Source: JALORV01 sp963791235
GTDB taxonomy: Bacteria > Pseudomonadota > Gammaproteobacteria > Burkholderiales > Burkholderiaceae_F
NCBI GenBank assembly: GCA_963791235.1
Contig: CAWBRW010000017.1
Coordinates: 372,001 to 436,000, forward strand
DNA: 64,000 nucleotides
Direction: 5' to 3'
Under the pieces are notes generated by a model that saw nothing but the letters and a program-made list of their open reading frames with translations, did not search any database and was not told the DNA's origin. Position numbers and translations under genes: made by a program. Below, one piece after another: positions 1 to 9,617 of the stretch. Within the stretch, counting starts at the first letter, position 1, and each line of letters starts with the position of its first letter.

Positions 1-28
1 TCAATTAGTAGGCGCATCAGGCAATCAA

Positions 29-55
29 GGGCCCGGTAGCCGCCGGGCTCTTTTC
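29..55 (+). terminator. Rho-independent terminator of an upstream gene
   Basis: A GCCCGG/CCGGGC stem with a short loop is followed by CTCTTTTCTT. It probably ends a plus-strand gene lying outside the window. Confidence 0.65.
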
Positions 56-234
56 TTGGCGGTATCTGGTCGGCCGAGGGCAGCCGCTTGCGATCTCGTG
101 TCGATTGGCACCAAAGCGGACACAACGTAAGCTCGGCGCGGTCATCGACCCGCGGTGCGGCGGGTCAGGACGGAGTCGACCGGGTGTCCTGGACATTCAA
201 ATTGGCTGCTATCGCGGCGAGAGCGCGGGACGCG

Positions 235-2252
235 GTGAAGAACACGTCAGCGGAAGTGCGTCTTGGCGGGTGCGCGCGCGGCCTGGTCATGGCCATCACT
301 TTGGGCGCAGCGAACACCGCGTTCGGCTGGATCTACCCGGAGCACCGCGACATCGCAGTGCTCGCCGTTCAGGGACTCGACCCCGAACGCAGGGCCGAAT
401 TCGATCGCCTTTGGCAGGCAGGCGCGAGACGGTGACCCGCAGCGCCTGTGCGCGATGGGGGCCGACTCCGGGCAGGGAGTCACGCCGGCGTGCATCGACT
501 GGGCGGCACTCTCGGGTATCGCCGGCGATCATTCCTGCTCGAGCGCGGAGATGCTCGATACGGTTCGCACATCGGAGTGGATTCTCGTCGTTGCGGATGT
601 TGCCGCCCAGCTCAAGGTGGATCTCGCGGCGATCCCGGTGACCGCGCCGGCGGACCAGGTCGAGCCACGCCGCGCGCATCATTGCCGACGCCCAGCGGCG
701 CCTCGCCGACGAGGCGAGTCGCGCCAAGCGCCAGAACGCGCAGCGCACCGCCGACTTGCGGATGCAGCGCGCGGACCCGCAGTACGCGGGACGCGCGGAC
801 ACCAACCTCGCTCATTTCCTTCTTCCGCGTCCAGACACCAATCTCGATCCGATCGACTATGGAATGCTGACGCTGAAGCCCGGTTCAAGTCTGAACGCTA
901 TCGGCGTCTATGCCTGGTTTCACATCAGCGCGATGGAGAAGGCGAGCCGGCTCGCCAACGAGCGGCTTTCGCCCGAGGAGCGGAGCGCGCTGGTGCGCGC
1001 GATGCTCTTCGACGAGGCGTTCGCGCTGCACTTTCTGGAAGACGTCTTTGCAGCCGGTCACGTCGCGGGCAGCTGGGGCGACGTGTCGCAGCGCAAGGGC
1101 ACGCACGACTTCTATAACCAGAACGGGATCGAGGTGTTCACATGGAAGGGGCGCGAGAAAACGATCGTGCTGATGGGCGATGCGCACATGCGCCCGCAGG
1201 ACGCCGCGCTCGCCGCCGAAACCGTGCGCAAGAGTATCGCGCAGGTGCTCGATGCTGCCGCCGGGCGGTCCCGCGGCTACAGGGTTCCGCACGCCGCCAC
1301 CGCGGCGGCGAAACCGGACGACTTCGACATCTGCAAGAGCGCCACCTTTCCCGACCGTGGCGTTGGCCTCGGCACCGGCCGGGGGCAGTACGGACAGGTC
1401 CTGGTGGAAGTGCTGCTGGACACACCGGTGCCGGCGCTGGGTCCGGGCCTGGGCTCGCTCCCGCGCGCGCGCAGTGAGGTGGGCCCGTTCATGGGGCTCG
1501 CTGGATCGATCACCGGGCGCGCCGTGAACGGCGGCTTCGCAGACTCGCAGAACGAAAACGGCTTCATTGCCGGGCTCGACCTCGGGTTTCGCGTCGGATT
1601 GGGACTGGAGGGGGCGCTGGGCGATGCGGGCGATGGGCTCGCCTTTCTTCAGGTCGGCCTCGCCGCCGATGGACCCTCGACGAACAAGATCTCGGACACG
1701 GGACTGGGAACGCTCGGAGGGAGCCTGAGCGCGGCGATCCCGGCGCGCTCGGGGCTGTCGACGCGGATCCGCCTGCCTTATTACCTCGTTCCCGGCGACC
1801 TCCTGTGCTTGGCGCCGATGTACTTCTTCAACCCCGAGAGGTACACGCAGCTCGCAGTCACCGCCAGCAACGGCGGCCTCTTGGGTTGGCAGCAGGGCTG
1901 GGCCACGAGCATCGGCCGATTCCAGTTCGTGCTGGGGCGCGAACTCGGCGTGACCTTCTATGGACTATGGGGTGACCCCCAGTTGGTCGCTCCGCCCGTT
2001 CCCCCCGCCGCCGTCGGGCGCGTCGTCAACTTCAAGTCGACGTACTTCGACCTGCCGATCCTCGAGTACCGTCCCTACCGCGCGTTCTCCGCAAACCAGA
2101 GCTCGACCGTCTTGTTCCAGCTGTTCGCCGGCGCGGACGTGCCTAGCGGCGAATCGGTGGTCGCTCCGATCGGCGCCCCGCCACCGAGTCTGCACACGGT
2201 CTGGTCGGTCGGCCTGCGCATGACCTTTGACTGGAGGTATTACTGGCAATGA
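235..2252 (+). CDS. Zn-dependent phospholipase C-like protein with C-terminal beta-barrel (frameshifted)
   Basis: The product can be read through three frames, with breaks near 435 and 665. A hydrophobic leader ends just before WIYPEHRDIA, so the mature protein would begin with Trp, as in bacterial zinc phospholipases C, where that Trp is a metal ligand. Further on, ALHFLEDVFAAGH puts His, Asp and His at relative positions 0, +4 and +10, and GTHDFYN follows, the ligand spacing of the PLC/P1-nuclease fold. From about 1400 the protein turns Gly-rich with alternating hydrophobic strands and ends in aromatic residues (MTFDWRYYWQ), as outer-membrane barrels do. I infer a secreted or surface phospholipase-like domain carried by a barrel. 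The start is uncertain: GTG at 235 is chosen because a signal peptide follows; GTG 184 and ATG 289 are alternatives. It overlaps the next gene by 4 bp. Confidence 0.6.
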
Positions 2253-3469
2253 CGACACTGGCTCAGGATCCGCGCTCGGCCGCGAAGCCGAACTCCGAGA
2301 CGCGCGCTCGGCACCTCGGACGCTGGTGCGTGCGAGGGCGTCTTCTGGCCTCATTGCTCATGGCGGGAGTGGCCGCAGGCTGTGCGTCCCCGCCGTTGAA
2401 TCCCTACTCTGTCGATACGCCGCCGCTTATCGTTGTCCCTGTTGCACAGGCGGGCGTTCAGGACAAGCGGGCCCGCTTCCGCGAGATCTTCTGCGCGGTG
2501 CTCGAGGCGCGCAAGGCCGAGCTGCCCGACTATCGGACCTGCGACGAAGCGCTTACGCGAGTAGGCGTCGAGCCGGCTGGCACCGCCGCGTCGGTCAATC
2601 TGGCGCCGTCGCGCCGGCGGCTCGTTGCCGTGCTGGTGGCGGGATTCGGCTACGACTGCTTTGCGAATTGGCTCGAGGCGCCCGGCACGACCGTGGAGCA
2701 CCTGCGCCGACAAGGCTATGAGCTCTCGCTGATCGGCGTCGAAGGCCTGTCGAGCACGACCCGCAACGCGCGGCTGATCCGCGATGCCCTGATGGCGCTG
2801 CCGACGGAGTCCGGTCCGCCGCGCATCGTGCTCGTCGGGTACTCGAAGGGTTCAAACGATATTCTCGAAGCCCTCGTGGCCTACCCGGAGGTTCGACCGC
2901 GCGTCGCTGCGTTCGTGAGCATGGCCGGCACGATCGGAGGTTCGCCGCTCGCCAACGACTCCGACCAGGGCATGGCCGAGTTGCTGACGCGCTTCCCCGG
3001 CTCGAAGTGCACCGTGGGCGACCGAGGCGCGGTGGCGAGCCTGCGGCCCGAGACGCGGCAGGCCTGGCTTGCCGCGAACCCGCTGCCAAAGGAATTGCGG
3101 TATTACTCGGTCGTCACCTTTCCGCAGCCGGAGCGGATCTCGTCGATCCTGAGGCAGGGATATGACAAGCTCGGCCGCGTCGATGCGCGCAACGACAGTC
3201 AGGCGATCTTCTACGACCAGGTGGTCCCAGGAAGCACGCTGGTCGCCTATCTCAATGCCGACCACTGGGCGGTCGCCGTGCCGATCGCGCGCACGCACAC
3301 GACGATCGCGGCGATGTTCGTGACGCAGAACGCCTATCCGCGGGAAGCGCTCGCGGAAGCCGTGTTGCGCTTCGTCGAGGAGGATCTCGAGCTATCGCAG
3401 CGACCGGGCGCGCAAAGCACGGCACGTCCGACGTCTACGTCCGCCAGCGCTCCGCCGGCCGAGAAGTAG
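2249..3469 (+). CDS. Alpha/beta-hydrolase-like lipoprotein
   Basis: This intact 406-residue protein has an N-terminal hydrophobic segment ending in a lipobox (GVAAGC, Cys about 45), so it should be lipid-anchored. A GYSKGS motif near residue 199 has the form of the nucleophile elbow of serine hydrolases. It follows a strand-like LVAVLVAGFGYDC segment, and a late His near residue 339 (NADHW) could complete the triad. The substrate is unknown. The start codon overlaps the stop of the PLC-like gene (ATGA), so the two are probably translated together and may act on the same lipid or envelope substrate. The tail is Ser/Thr/Pro-rich and probably disordered. Confidence 0.65.
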   Translation: MTTLAQDPRSAAKPNSETRARHLGRWCVRGRLLASLLMAGVAAGCASPPLNPYSVDTPPLIVVPVAQAGVQDKRARFREIFCAVLEARKAELPDYRTCDEALTRVGVEPAGTAASVNLAPSRRRLVAVLVAGFGYDCFANWLEAPGTTVEHLRRQGYELSLIGVEGLSSTTRNARLIRDALMALPTESGPPRIVLVGYSKGSNDILEALVAYPEVRPRVAAFVSMAGTIGGSPLANDSDQGMAELLTRFPGSKCTVGDRGAVASLRPETRQAWLAANPLPKELRYYSVVTFPQPERISSILRQGYDKLGRVDARNDSQAIFYDQVVPGSTLVAYLNADHWAVAVPIARTHTTIAAMFVTQNAYPREALAEAVLRFVEEDLELSQRPGAQSTARPTSTSASAPPAEK

Positions 3470-3497
3470 GCGAAGTTCGGTAATCGCCGACAGGACT

Positions 3498-3722
3498 TTA
3501 GGGGCCATAGCCAGGGACAGCCGGTTCCGTGGCAGGAGCTTTGCCGTCCTTTGGATCCGCTGTATCGATGATCAGCCCGGCCTTCGTGTCGGGGATTGTC
3601 TTCCGCGCCGATTGCACCGCCTTTTGTTTCCTTGCCTCGAACTCCCTCAGCAGATTGTCGTGAACGGCGCGCGCGGCGGGCAAGTAGGGCCCGGCTGGCC
3701 TTGGTGAAGCAGGAGCAAACAC
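3498..3722 (-). CDS. Small hypothetical protein, doubtful
   Basis: A 74-codon frame reads as a polar, partly helical peptide (VHDNLLREFEARKQ, then a Pro/Asp-rich tail). The same frame continues upstream without a stop for about 16 more codons, so the start is unclear. No family is recognised and no ribosome binding site was found. It is the only reading that looks protein-like in the gap between the hydrolase and the DUF2092-like gene. Confidence 0.25.
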   Translation of the reverse strand: MFAPASPRPAGPYLPAARAVHDNLLREFEARKQKAVQSARKTIPDTKAGLIIDTADPKDGKAPATEPAVPGYGP

Positions 3723-3862
3723 AGCCGCTCCCCGCAGTTCCGTCTTTCTTGACCGCGCGCAGAGCGTGGCAAAGATAAGCGACTAGGTTGCTTCAGATGC
3801 GCCACGACGCAGGTACTGCCGCGCGTCTGGGTAAGTAACCGTTTCCAACGCAGGAGATGACG

Positions 3863-4634
3863 ATGGTAAGAAGAATTCTCATTCTCGGCCTGCTGGCCAT
3901 GTCGCTCGCGGCGCCTGAGGGGCTACGCACAGACGCCGCCCGCAGCGGCGGCACAGCCGGCCGCGAACCCGGTCGACCCCGCAGCGGTGCAGGCCCTGAA
4001 GGACATGGGCGCCTTTCTGCAGACACTGAAGCGGTTTCAGGTGACGACCCAAGTGACTGGCGAGCGAGTCCTGGCCGATGGCCAGAAGCTGCAGCACAGC
4101 GCGACGGCCAAACTGGACGTCGTGCGCCCGAACAAGTTACGTGCAGTGATGAGCAGTCCGCGCTCGCAACGCGATCTCATCTACGACGGTAAGACGGTAA
4201 CGCTGTACGCACCCGCGCAGAAGTACTACTCGACGGCCGAGTTCACGGACACGCTCGGTGCCCTGATCGACAAGCTGGAAGCGCGCTATGGCGTGCAGAT
4301 CCCGCTGTCGGACCTGTTCGTCTGGGGGACACCGGCCGCCCAGGTGGACAAGTTCGAGTCGGCACTGAATGCGGGCCAGGGCATCGTCGGCGGCGAGGTC
4401 TGCGATCACTACGCTTTCCGCCAGGGCAGCATCGACTGGCAGATCTGGATCGCGAACGGAAGCAAACCGCTTCCGCGCAAGATCGTCATCACCAACCGCG
4501 CCGATGAGGCGCGGCCGCAGTCAGTCAGCATGATCAGCTGGAATCTGAAGCCGACCTTTGCGGATTCGGTGTTCAAGTTCACGCCGCCGAAGGGATCGAC
4601 CAAGATCGAGATCCTTCCGCGGAAGGCCCAGTAG
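3863..4634 (+). CDS. DUF2092-like periplasmic protein (one frameshift)
   Basis: The start at 3863 is preferred because AGGAG lies about 6 bases upstream; the ATG at 3857 touches that sequence. MVRRILILGLLAMSLAAP is a signal peptide. An extra G in the GGGG at 3919-3922 breaks the frame; removing it gives EGYAQTPP followed by the mature protein. The remaining 215 residues contain the pattern of the DUF2092 family: a FQVTTQVTGERV strand, PNKLRAV, DLIYDGKTVTLYAP and a late GQ.IVGGEVCDHYAFRQ, a LolA-like half-barrel arrangement. The family is of unknown function; binding of a lipid or other hydrophobic ligand is an inference from the fold. The next gene starts 12 bp later, so they are probably cotranscribed. 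Confidence 0.65.
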
Positions 4635-4646
4635 AGGAGCGCCAAC

Positions 4647-5187
4647 ATGAAAGCATCGTTCAACAGGCTTGTATCTTGCGGCGGTGACCGCGATCGCGGC
4701 CAGCGTGGTGCTGGCTCCCCTTGCCGATGCAGCGGGTGGAGGCGGGCGTGGCGGAGGCGGTGGTGGTGCGAAGGCGGCACCGCAGGCGTCTGGCAGCGGT
4801 GGTGCGCGGGCCAGTGGTGGGGGCGGTGGCAACCGGCAAGCGGCGCAGGTCAACAACACCAAGGCCGATGCCCGTACCAACAACACGCGGAGCACCAGCG
4901 TCAACAACGTCAATAACACCAATGTCAACGTGAACCGCAACGTCAATGTCCAGGCGAGCGGCGGCTGCTGCAACAACGGCTGGGACAACGACTATCACCC
5001 GGTTGCGACGGCTGCCGCGGTCACGGCGACGGTGGCAGTGACTTCGGCGATCGTCGGCTCGATCGTGAATGCGCCGCCGCCCGGGTGCGTGCCGGTTAAC
5101 GCCAACGGGATGGTGTACCAGCAGTGCGGCAACACCTGGTATGCGCCGCAAGGATCGCAGTACGTGGTCGTCAATCCGCCTAACTGA
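4647..5187 (+). CDS. Secreted Gly/Asn-rich protein (one frameshift)
   Basis: ATG 4647 has GAGGAG upstream, and the frame changes near 4668 to restore the signal peptide YLAAVTAIAASVVLAPLADA. The mature protein has three zones. First is a Gly-rich run. Second is an Asn-rich zone with repeated VNN/VNV units. Third is a globular tail with a hydrophobic helix (TATVAVTSAIVGSIV) and a CVPVNANGMVYQQCGNTWY segment holding two Cys that could pair. The tail resembles small exported proteins annotated as DUF6515-like, but I am not certain. Probably envelope-associated; the function is unknown. Confidence 0.6.
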
Positions 5188-5240
5188 GGTCAGATTGGAA
5201 GGGAGGCCGCGCCAGCGTGACCTCCTGTACATCGCTCAGC

Positions 5241-5305
5241 CATCCGGGCTCGGGCGGCGACCGCGCTGCGAGCGTTCTATCGCCGGCAGCGCTGCCGCCC
5301 GGATG
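5241..5305. repeat. Inverted repeat between convergent genes
   Basis: CATCCGGGC (5241-5249) pairs with GCCCGGATG (5297-5305), with further pairing inside. It sits between the ends of a plus-strand and a minus-strand gene, so it may act as a two-way terminator, although there is no clear T-tract. Confidence 0.4.
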
Positions 5306-5323
5306 AACAACTGCGACTGCAGC

Positions 5324-6103
5324 TCAGCGCTTCTCCTTCTTGCGCGCGAGGAAGAACCACAGCAGAGCCAGGGCGATCGCGATCAGGATGTACCAGATCC
5401 AAGGCGTTCCTCCAGCAGCTTGCGGCTGAGCGGGTGAGGCCTTTGCAGGCTCTGGGCTGGCGGGCGGAGGCGTGGTCGTCTGTGCGGCAGCCGGCGCGGG
5501 CGCGGCGGCAGCGGGTGTGGCGGCCGCGGGTGTGGGGGCCGCGGGCGTCGGTGACGCAGTCTGGGCAAGCGCGGCCTGCACTTCCGTTTCCGTCAGGACC
5601 ACGGGCGGCGCCTTGGAAATGAACGTTGCGGTGATCAGGTCACCCTTCCGCAAGTCTCGGATGTGGACGATGCGTCCGTCCTTCAGGATCTGCACGCCCC
5701 GGTCGTCGAGCTGTTCCTGGGTGAAGCGGCGGACGCCTTCGGCACTCCTCACGTTCACCGAAAAGTCGGTCGCGCTGACGACGGTCCCCTCCTTGATTTC
5801 GGTCACCGTCACGGGCCAGGTCGTCGTCGTGGTCGTGACGGTCGCCGTGCCCTTCATTCCTGGCTTCAGCTCCTTCACGGACAACTTCTTGCCGTCGACC
5901 GTGAAGCGGAAGTCATCCGGTACCACGTACTGGTGCGTGCCCTTCTCGTTGCGGACGACCAGGTTGTTGCCATCGACGGCAATGATCTCGAATTTGTTCA
6001 CGGCAGTCGTGGTTGTCGTCTGCGGCTGGGCTACAGCGGCAAACGGAAGGGCCATGATTGTTGCCAAAAGGAACGCAGGCCACCATTTTTGATTCGTTCT
6101 CAT
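5324..6103 (-). CDS. Exported Thr/Ala/Pro-rich protein with C-terminal membrane anchor
   Basis: ATG 6103 follows a strong GAGGAGGAAAG site 4 bases upstream. The protein has 259 residues: a signal peptide (FLLATIMALPFAAVAQ), then a soluble domain with the repeated form VVRNEKGTHQYVVPDDFRF and SVNVRSAEGVRRFT, a long Ala/Pro linker, and a C-terminal membrane helix (WYILIAIALALLWFFLARKKEKR, positive-inside). Two similar halves suggest a duplicated beta domain that reads like a property-defining surface or periplasmic domain. Thr runs occur in the linker regions and also in the neighbouring SYLF protein. No family is recognised. Confidence 0.6.
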   Translation of the reverse strand: MRTNQKWWPAFLLATIMALPFAAVAQPQTTTTTAVNKFEIIAVDGNNLVVRNEKGTHQYVVPDDFRFTVDGKKLSVKELKPGMKGTATVTTTTTTWPVTVTEIKEGTVVSATDFSVNVRSAEGVRRFTQEQLDDRGVQILKDGRIVHIRDLRKGDLITATFISKAPPVVLTETEVQAALAQTASPTPAAPTPAAATPAAAAPAPAAAQTTTPPPASPEPAKASPAQPQAAGGTPWIWYILIAIALALLWFFLARKKEKR

Positions 6104-6575
6104 GCGACTTTCCTCCTCACGTTGATGCGACTCCAGGGGCGGCGAACGTGCAACCAATCGCTAACAGCGTGCAGCGTCCGTCATGCGAGAGCCGCTACTC
6201 CCACTCCAGTCCAGGCTCGCGGCCGGGTTTTCTGCCGATCGCAACAAGGTGGCAGCCGCTAGCGTATGCCTAAACACAGACGCAAGCTTCGCCGGCCCGT
6301 TCCACGGGCCCTGCCGGCGATCTTTTCTTGTTGCTTTGCTGACGGTTTGATCTGGGAGAAGTGAGCCGGACACTGCGGCGGATCGTTGAGAGGTCGCCCG
6401 GCGGTCAATTGTTGCCCGCGGGTGTCGGCGTCCGGATTCCAGCGCGATCCGTCGCCGCCGGGTGCGTACTTGTCCGGAGGTAAAGCAGTATCGTCCAGGA
6501 AGGCGGACAATCCCACGCGCGACGCGCCGGTAGGCGGCGCGTCGACTGCCCAACCAGCTACTTGGAGAACCGTTC
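6104..6575. other. Intergenic region with an orphan terminator
   Basis: This 470-bp gap separates divergent genes. It should hold both promoters but I see no clear one. A minus-strand frame at 6259-6516 reads plausibly, but it has no ribosome site and contains the terminator hairpin, so it is not called. Confidence 0.5.
6289..6328 (+). terminator. Orphan Rho-independent terminator
   Basis: TCGCCGGC (6289-6296) pairs with GCCGGCGA (6313-6320), with further pairing in CCCGT/ACGGG inside, followed by TCTTTTCTT. No plus-strand gene is recognised upstream, so a short transcript or small RNA starting after about 6110 may end here. Confidence 0.6.
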
Positions 6576-7151
6576 ATGCGCTCAGATGTGTTGCATAGCG
6601 TACTTCCACGCACGATGGCGGCGATCGCCGCTGCCACGGCCCTGCTTCTCGTCCCGGCTGCGCCAGCGATAGCAGCATCGGCCGCCGAACTCAGCCGCGA
6701 CGCCAACAAGGCGCTGCAGAACCTCTACGCCAAGGTTCCGGCCGCCAAGACCATCGGCGCAAAGGCGCGGGCAGTCCTCGTGTTCCCGACGATCACGAAA
6801 GCCGGCCTCGGCATCGGCGGTCAGTATGGCGACGGCGCCTTGATCAAGGGCGGCAAGGTCGTCGGCTACTACAACACGTCCGGCGTTTCGAGCGGCCTGC
6901 AGGCCGGGGCGCAGCAGTACGGCTATGCGATGTTCTTCATGAACGACGCCGCGCTGAAGGCGCTCGACACCGCGGCGGGCTTCGAAGTCGGCGTCGGCCC
7001 GAGCATCGTCGTGTTGGACGAGGGCAAGGCCAAGACGACGACGACCACGACGATGAAGGACGACATCTACGCCTTCATCTTCAGCCAGCAGGGCCTGATG
7101 GCCGGTCTCGGTCTGCAGGGCAACAAGATCACGAAGATCAATCCGAAGTAA
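6576..7151 (+). CDS. SYLF (YSC84-type) lipid-binding domain protein
   Basis: The gene is intact, with GGAG about 8 bases before the start. The 191-residue product has a signal peptide ending ...APAIAAS, followed by a single SYLF/Ysc84 domain: AKTIGAKARAVLVFP, a Gly-rich GLGIGGQYGDGAL strand turn, SSGLQAGAQQYGYAMFFMN, and a final DIYAFIFSQQGLMAGLGLQGNKI. In this family the domain binds acidic phospholipids; bacterial members are exported and their role is not well defined. A TTTTTT run near residue 160 is a local oddity. It is likely monocistronic. Confidence 0.85.
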   Translation: MRSDVLHSVLPRTMAAIAAATALLLVPAAPAIAASAAELSRDANKALQNLYAKVPAAKTIGAKARAVLVFPTITKAGLGIGGQYGDGALIKGGKVVGYYNTSGVSSGLQAGAQQYGYAMFFMNDAALKALDTAAGFEVGVGPSIVVLDEGKAKTTTTTTMKDDIYAFIFSQQGLMAGLGLQGNKITKINPK

Positions 7152-7162
7152 CCGTCGGTGAC

Positions 7163-7188
7163 CCGGGCGGGCAGCCCCGCGCGCCCGG
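7163..7188. repeat. GC-rich inverted repeat after the SYLF gene
   Basis: CCGGGCG pairs with CGCCCGG 12 bp later. It sits 12 bp after the SYLF stop and faces the end of the minus-strand operon. A terminator role is possible, but no T-tract follows. Confidence 0.35.
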
Positions 7189-7327
7189 AAGCTGCTGAAG
7201 CGGCGCTTTCTGCCTGCGACGCTGTCGACTCTGATCGCCCGCGTGATAGCCGGCAGTCGGAGCATGTCCTCGACACAGGTTTGGGACACCCGTGTCCAGG
7301 AACACGGCGCCGACTTCTGCAGCAGTG

Positions 7328-8277
7328 TTAGTCGGGCGGCAGCCCCAGCACCTGGAACGAGCGCTCCAGCTGGATGCTCATCGGCACCCCGAGGCGCACG
7401 CCTGATGGCAGGCGGCGCATGAACCACTTGTCGTAGATCCAGCGGATCTCGCGCGTTTCGGCCAGCCGGCGGAAGCTTGCATCGACGACGGCCGCGAGCG
7501 GCGCATCGTCGCGCGCAAACATGATCCCGTAGGGCTCGTAGGAAAGGAGTTCCCCGACGACGGCGTACTGGCGCTGCAGACCGTTTTCCGCCAGGTAGGC
7601 GATGATCAGGATGTCGTCCGCGGCCAGTGCCTCGGCTCGGCCATCGGCGAGCCATGCGAGTGCCTGCGCATGATCGTCGACTTCGACGACGTTGAACGCG
7701 GGCGCGGCCCTCGCGGCGAGCTGGCGCATCACGCCGGCGTTGGTCGTGCCGCGCACGACGACGACCCGTGCGGCCGTCAAGATCGCGCAGCGAATGCACC
7801 GGTCCCCCGCGCCGGACCAGCAGCCGCGTGCCCGAGACAAAGGTCAGCGGCGAAAAGGCGACACGCGTCGCGCCGCTCGGCGGTATTCGTGCTCGAGCCG
7901 CATTCCAGGTCGATCCGCCCGTCGACCACCTGATCGATCCGGTCGGACGGAGTCACGCGCCGGAACTCGGTGCGCAGCGAAGCAACGCCGATCTCGCGGG
8001 CGATGTCCTCGACGATCGCCTCGCACAGGTCGATCGAGTAGCCCCACGGTTGCCCTGCGCGGCCTTCGTAGGAGAACGGAATCGCCTGGGCCCGGTAGCC
8101 GATGCGAACGACCCCCGAGGCCTTGATGCGCTTGAGCACGCCGGTCAGCGTCCGGGCAGGGGGCTCGTCGATCTGTGCACTGGCGTCGCTGACTCCCAGC
8201 AGCGTTGCGAGCGCGATGAGGCCGCACGCCAGAGCGCGTATTGAAGCTGCTGCGACAGACCTGGAAGCCGGTTGCAT
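7328..8277 (-). CDS. Amino-acid ABC-type solute-binding protein, family 3 (two frameshifts)
   Basis: A signal peptide (ACGLIALATLLGVSDASAQ) leads into TGVLKRIKASGVVRIGYRAQAIPFSY, the start of family-3 binding proteins, then GYSIDLCEAIVEDIAREIG. Frame breaks near 7858 and 7780 interrupt the hinge region. The C-terminal lobe resumes with VVVVRGTTN, EALAADDILIIAYLAE and IRWIYDKWFM, as in glutamate/aspartate-binding proteins of the GltI type. No permease or ATPase gene accompanies it. It is the last gene of the aspartate/fumarate operon, 27 bp after dctA, which fits binding of aspartate or glutamate. Specificity is an inference. Confidence 0.75.
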
Positions 8278-8303
8278 GGGTCTCTCGCCGGGTGCTGTTC
8301 AGA

Positions 8304-9617
8304 TCAGGTCGCGGCGGCCGCCGCGGTGCGGCCGTCGTCTTCCGCGACCGGCTCGCCGAGCTGCCCCTCCCACTTGGCCACGACCGACGTCGCGATGCTG
8401 TTGCCGATCACATTGGTCGCCGTGCGGCCCATGTCGAGGAACTGGTCGATCCCCATGATCAGCAGCAGGCCCGCCTCGGGCAGTCCGAAGGTCGGGAGAA
8501 CGGCGGCGACCACCACGAGCGACGCACGCGGGACGCCCGCCACCCCCTTGCTGCTGACCATCATCACCAGCAGCAGGGTCAGTTGCTGGCCGAACGACAT
8601 CTCGATCCCGTAGGCCTGCGCGATGAACAGCGCCGCGAACGACTGGTACACCATCGAGCCGTCGAGGTTGAACGAGTAGCCGAGCGGCAGCACGAACGAG
8701 GTGACGCGGTCGTTGACACCGAAGCGGTGCAGCTTCTCCATCAGCTTCGGATAGGCGGCCTCGCTGCTCGCCGTCGTGAAGGCCACCAGCAGCGGCTCCT
8801 TGACCAGCCCCATCAGGTGGAACACGCGCGGCCCGAGGAAGACGAACCCGGCGCCGATCAGAACGGCCCAGAGCACGAGCAGCGCCACGTAGAACGACCC
8901 GATGAACTTGCCGTAGGTCACGAGGATGCCAAGCCCCTGCACAGTGATGGCGGCGGCCACCGCGCCGAAGACGCCGGCAGGAGCGAACCACATCACGAAG
9001 TCGGTGACCTTCAGCATCACCGGCACCAGATCGCTGATGAAGGCCGTCACCGTCTTTGCCGGCTCGGTCTTCAGCGACGCGATCGCGAAGCCGAAGAAGC
9101 ACGAGAACACCAGGATCTGCAGGATCTCGTTGGTCGCCATCGCCTGGAAGAAGCTGGCGGGAAAAACGTGGGCGATGAACTCGCGCAGGCCGAGCCCGCC
9201 GGTCTTCAGGTTGGTCGCCATGTCCTTCTCGGGCAGGGGCAGCCCGAGATCGAGCCCCGGATGGAACAGGTTGGCGAAGAACATGCCGAGCAGCAGCGAC
9301 ACCAGCGATGCCGTGATGAACCAGCCCAGTGCCTTGCCGCCGATGCGGCCGACGGCCTTCGCGTCGCCCATGCCGGTGATGCCCGCCACGACGGTGGCGA
9401 ACACCAGCGGCGCGATGATCATCTTGATCAGCCGCAGGAAGACATCCGAGAGGATCGAGAAGTAGCCGGCGACTTTCGCCGCCGCGGCGGCGTCGGGCGA
9501 GAACTCGTGGGCGGCCCAGCCGGCCAGCACGCCGGCCGCGGCCGCCACGAGAATCCAAGTGGCGAGCCGGGAACCCTTGGGCGCTCCTCCGTGCGCCGCC
9601 CCGGCCGCCGGTTTCAT
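8304..9617 (-). CDS. dctA: Dicarboxylate/amino acid:cation symporter (DAACS family)
   Basis: This intact 437-residue integral membrane protein has eight or more hydrophobic segments. Family marks are RLIKMIIAPLVFATVVAGI, the serine-rich hairpin FTTASSEAAYPKLM, the GYSFNLDGSMVYQS motif of transmembrane segment 7, and a final MGRTATNVIGNSIATSVVAKWEG. Such carriers bring in succinate, fumarate, malate or aspartate/glutamate with Na+ or H+. The start overlaps the stop of the dcu gene (TGATG). Position after aspA, frd and dcu points to C4-dicarboxylate or aspartate uptake. The cytosolic tail is Ala-rich. Confidence 0.88.
   Translation of the reverse strand: MKPAAGAAHGGAPKGSRLATWILVAAAAGVLAGWAAHEFSPDAAAAAKVAGYFSILSDVFLRLIKMIIAPLVFATVVAGITGMGDAKAVGRIGGKALGWFITASLVSLLLGMFFANLFHPGLDLGLPLPEKDMATNLKTGGLGLREFIAHVFPASFFQAMATNEILQILVFSCFFGFAIASLKTEPAKTVTAFISDLVPVMLKVTDFVMWFAPAGVFGAVAAAITVQGLGILVTYGKFIGSFYVALLVLWAVLIGAGFVFLGPRVFHLMGLVKEPLLVAFTTASSEAAYPKLMEKLHRFGVNDRVTSFVLPLGYSFNLDGSMVYQSFAALFIAQAYGIEMSFGQQLTLLLVMMVSSKGVAGVPRASLVVVAAVLPTFGLPEAGLLLIMGIDQFLDMGRTATNVIGNSIATSVVAKWEGQLGEPVAEDDGRTAAAAAT

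Noticed and set aside
6259..6516. A minus-strand frame of 85 codons with natural-looking composition
   Set aside because: It has a GTG start without a ribosome site and contains the terminator hairpin. Not enough to call a gene.
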